Of a stretch of DNA of 14,916 nucleotides, positions 13,446-14,916 are shown one piece after another. Each line of letters begins with the position of its first letter. Positions within the stretch are counted from its first letter, which is position 1. This DNA is from JAFGTF01 sp035527995 (GTDB taxonomy: Bacteria > Spirochaetota > B62-G9 > DRHN01). The notes below the pieces were generated by a model. That model had not been told where the DNA came from. It ran no database searches and saw only the letters and a program-made list of their open reading frames with translations. Position numbers and translations under genes: made by a program. The stretch is taken from NCBI GenBank assembly GCA_035527995.1, contig DATKZJ010000207.1:1-14916 (forward strand). Reading direction: 5' to 3'.

Positions 13446-14483
13446 ACAGGCCTTTACAAGGTCCAGAAGCTCGGGATGAACGACCTCTCCATCCTCAGTC
13501 ACCTTCTCCTCATCGCAGCTTACCGAGCAGTCCAGGCAGATACCGTCGATATGAGATGCCGCTACCCTTGGGGCGCCGCCGGAATACATCGGCCCCTGGT
13601 AGCCGAAACCCCACTCCGTACTGCCCCACACCCTCTCATCTTCTGTCGTCGCATACCCTAGTTTCGCATTGGGATTGAAACCGTAACACACATGCGCCGC
13701 AATATACATGTTCGGGTCGTTAAGACCGTCGAACCACTTTTTCACAATGTCCGCTTCCCTGCCACCGGAGATCTTTTTGATCCGGCCCTTTTCCACCTCG
13801 TACGTTACGGGCTCGGATACGATTCCTATATCGGCCTCTCCGCCGCCTGATATGGCCCCGTCGAACACCATCGTACCGTTTATGGTCTCCTCCTTCGGGG
13901 CCCACCCGATTTGTCCCGTGAGAAAATGCCCACCCGGCGTTTCGGCTATATGCTCGTTTGCAAACGGGCGGTCAGGATGGTTCTCGAAAGACACGTCCGT
14001 GCCGGCCCTGTTTGTGATCCTCATCCGTTTCGCCCGCTTCGTGATCTCCACGACCTTGTTCTGGAACTCGATCTGCGCATCGATATCAACCTCACCTATA
14101 CATCGAATGAGCTGATCGGTTGACAGGCCTCCGAGCATGAGATTTCGGGTCCTCCCGTTAGTGACCGCCCTCTCCCACGGAGTGCCATATAAAAGCCACT
14201 GGTTGTTCAGCTCGATCCATACATCCGCTTCAGGGCATGCAGCGATGAGCGGTGCGGGAAGGTACGGGTCCGTTGCTTTACCGTACCCTTTCGGGGTCGA
14301 GTGCCATGCAACCATGACCTTTGCACCGAGCGCCTCTCCCGCCTTTGCCATATCTTCCGCCACTCTAAAGTCGCTTATAGAATCGATGGTGATGAGAAGG
14401 TTCTCGCCTTCCTTCACCCTGGCTATTTCTCTGACTGTCTTATACGCAGCCTTGAACAACTCGAGGTCCTGTCGTGTCGGCAT
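13437..14483 (-). CDS. M29 aminopeptidase / NicX-like metalloenzyme
   Basis: A 348-residue cytoplasmic protein related to the aminopeptidase T (M29) and 2,5-dihydroxypyridine dioxygenase (NicX) group. Conserved blocks: GGHFLTGQIGWAPKEETING (184-203), AAHVCYGFNPNAKLG (262-276), and ASHIDGICLDCSV (309-321). His264, His311 and Asp313 are candidate metal ligands; the H...HxD pattern matches the mononuclear iron site reported for NicX (H265, H318, D320) more than the two-metal M29 site, and the length (about 350) also fits NicX rather than the ~410 of M29. Most database annotations call such proteins leucyl aminopeptidase. It starts 9 bp after livM with AAGGAG 5 nt before the ATG, so it is in the transporter operon and may process an imported compound. 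Substrate unknown. Confidence 0.7.
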   Translation of the reverse strand: MPTRQDLELFKAAYKTVREIARVKEGENLLITIDSISDFRVAEDMAKAGEALGAKVMVAWHSTPKGYGKATDPYLPAPLIAACPEADVWIELNNQWLLYGTPWERAVTNGRTRNLMLGGLSTDQLIRCIGEVDIDAQIEFQNKVVEITKRAKRMRITNRAGTDVSFENHPDRPFANEHIAETPGGHFLTGQIGWAPKEETINGTMVFDGAISGGGEADIGIVSEPVTYEVEKGRIKKISGGREADIVKKWFDGLNDPNMYIAAHVCYGFNPNAKLGYATTEDERVWGSTEWGFGYQGPMYSGGAPRVAASHIDGICLDCSVSCDEEKVTEDGEVVHPELLDLVKACGR

Positions 14484-14492
14484 ACCTTCTCC

Positions 14493-14916
14493 TTATACGT
14501 CTTGTTTTCGAAATTTTCTGAAAAGCCTTTGCACATTCGGAGCAAGCCCTGTAGGCAAGAGCACTATGACTAGTATGAATATGAGCCCGAAGAAGATCCT
14601 GAAGTACCGTTCCACCGGCACCAGTAGCTCGGGAATAAGTATGACAAAGAGAGCGCCCAGAACAGGGCCGTAAAATACGGTAGATCCTCCGATGAGCGGG
14701 ATAAAGAAGATGTAGAGCGTCGTGAAAACTTCGATATCTATAGACGAGATGAAACCAGTATAGTTCACGTACAGTGCGCCGCCGAGTCCGGAAATGAACC
14801 CCGCCACCGTATAGGCGAGCAGCTTGTATCGAAACGTATTGATGCCCACCGCCTGGGTGAGCCTGTCGTTTTCTGATATCAGCGTCAGTATCTTTCCTGT
14901 TTTCGTTCCCATGATC
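14493..14916 (-). CDS. livM: Branched-chain amino acid ABC transporter permease, LivM type (partial, 5' end outside window)
   Basis: The open frame runs off the right edge; 141 codons are present. The visible C-terminal part starts near MGTKTGKILTLISENDRLTQ and contains AVGINTFRYKLLAYTVAGF, the LivM signature (A-x-GIN-x-x-x-x-K-L-x-A-x), then ISGLGGALYVNYTGFIS, an FFIPLIGGSTVFYGPVLGA helix and GLIFILVIVLLPTGLAP. These are late transmembrane helices of the inner-membrane subunit of a high-affinity branched-chain amino acid (or amide/urea-like) importer. The ATG at 14912 is only an internal Met, since the frame is open through the edge. LivH, the ATPases and the binding protein would lie to the right. 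The peptidase-like gene follows after 9 bp. Confidence 0.85.
   Translation of the reverse strand, partial: IMGTKTGKILTLISENDRLTQAVGINTFRYKLLAYTVAGFISGLGGALYVNYTGFISSIDIEVFTTLYIFFIPLIGGSTVFYGPVLGALFVILIPELLVPVERYFRIFFGLIFILVIVLLPTGLAPNVQRLFRKFRKQDV

Noticed and set aside
543..14673. Numerous plus-strand frames of 60-178 codons across the window (for example 1534-2007, 5687-6112, 14137-14673)
   Set aside because: All are antisense to well-supported minus-strand genes with family motifs, lack ribosome sites and show no recognisable protein features.

Overview
All recognisable genes in this 14.9 kb window lie on the minus strand and are ordinary dense bacterial genes with good ribosome binding sites. 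The gene content is a serine/glycine/one-carbon cluster flanked by amino-acid-related genes and, at the left edge, an ion-transport gene. Split P-protein genes (gcvPA, gcvPB), a two-gene-plus-DUF1015 serine pathway, a LivM-type permease and TrkH-like start suggest a Gram-negative, probably anaerobic bacterium (deltaproteobacterial, spirochaete or candidate-phylum lineages would fit). The sequence alone does not let me choose. Base composition looks balanced and uniform, and I see no insertion sequence, phage gene, tRNA, rRNA or CRISPR array.

Read in the direction of transcription (right to left): the end of a livM branched-chain amino acid permease gene; an M29-aminopeptidase/NicX-like metalloenzyme gene; two back-to-back perfect hairpins; a signal-less solute-binding-fold protein and a nitroreductase-like protein 6 bp apart; an AT-rich intergenic region with a near-consensus sigma-70 promoter and a structured leader; then serC, a giant glyA-gcvT fusion, a DUF1015 gene and serA, spaced 20-30 bp apart; a 208 bp gap; gcvH, gcvPA, a 158 bp gap, gcvPB; and finally the 5' part of a Trk-like potassium transporter gene with an N-terminal membrane extension.

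The pathway logic is coherent. SerA and SerC convert 3-phosphoglycerate to phosphoserine. No serB is present, and the DUF1015 protein (with a DGHHR motif reminiscent of ParB/SerK-like serine kinases) is the local candidate for phosphoserine/serine interconversion. The GlyA part converts serine to glycine plus methylene-THF, and the GcvT part with GcvH, GcvPA and GcvPB interconverts glycine with CO2, ammonia and methylene-THF. The L-protein (lpd) and lipoylation genes are not in the window. The set could run as glycine cleavage or as glycine synthase (reductive glycine pathway); the sequence does not decide direction.

The two most interesting observations are: (1) the 1084-residue GlyA-GcvT fusion, which carries between its two enzymes a second, degenerate copy of the GcvT N-terminal region whose conserved Asp-Asp is replaced by Ala-Tyr, plus a linker made of 15-bp tandem repeats; and (2) the serC leader, which has an 11-codon reading frame exactly filling the loop of a stem whose 3' arm can alternatively pair with the serC Shine-Dalgarno sequence, a candidate translational attenuator of the serine/glycine operon.
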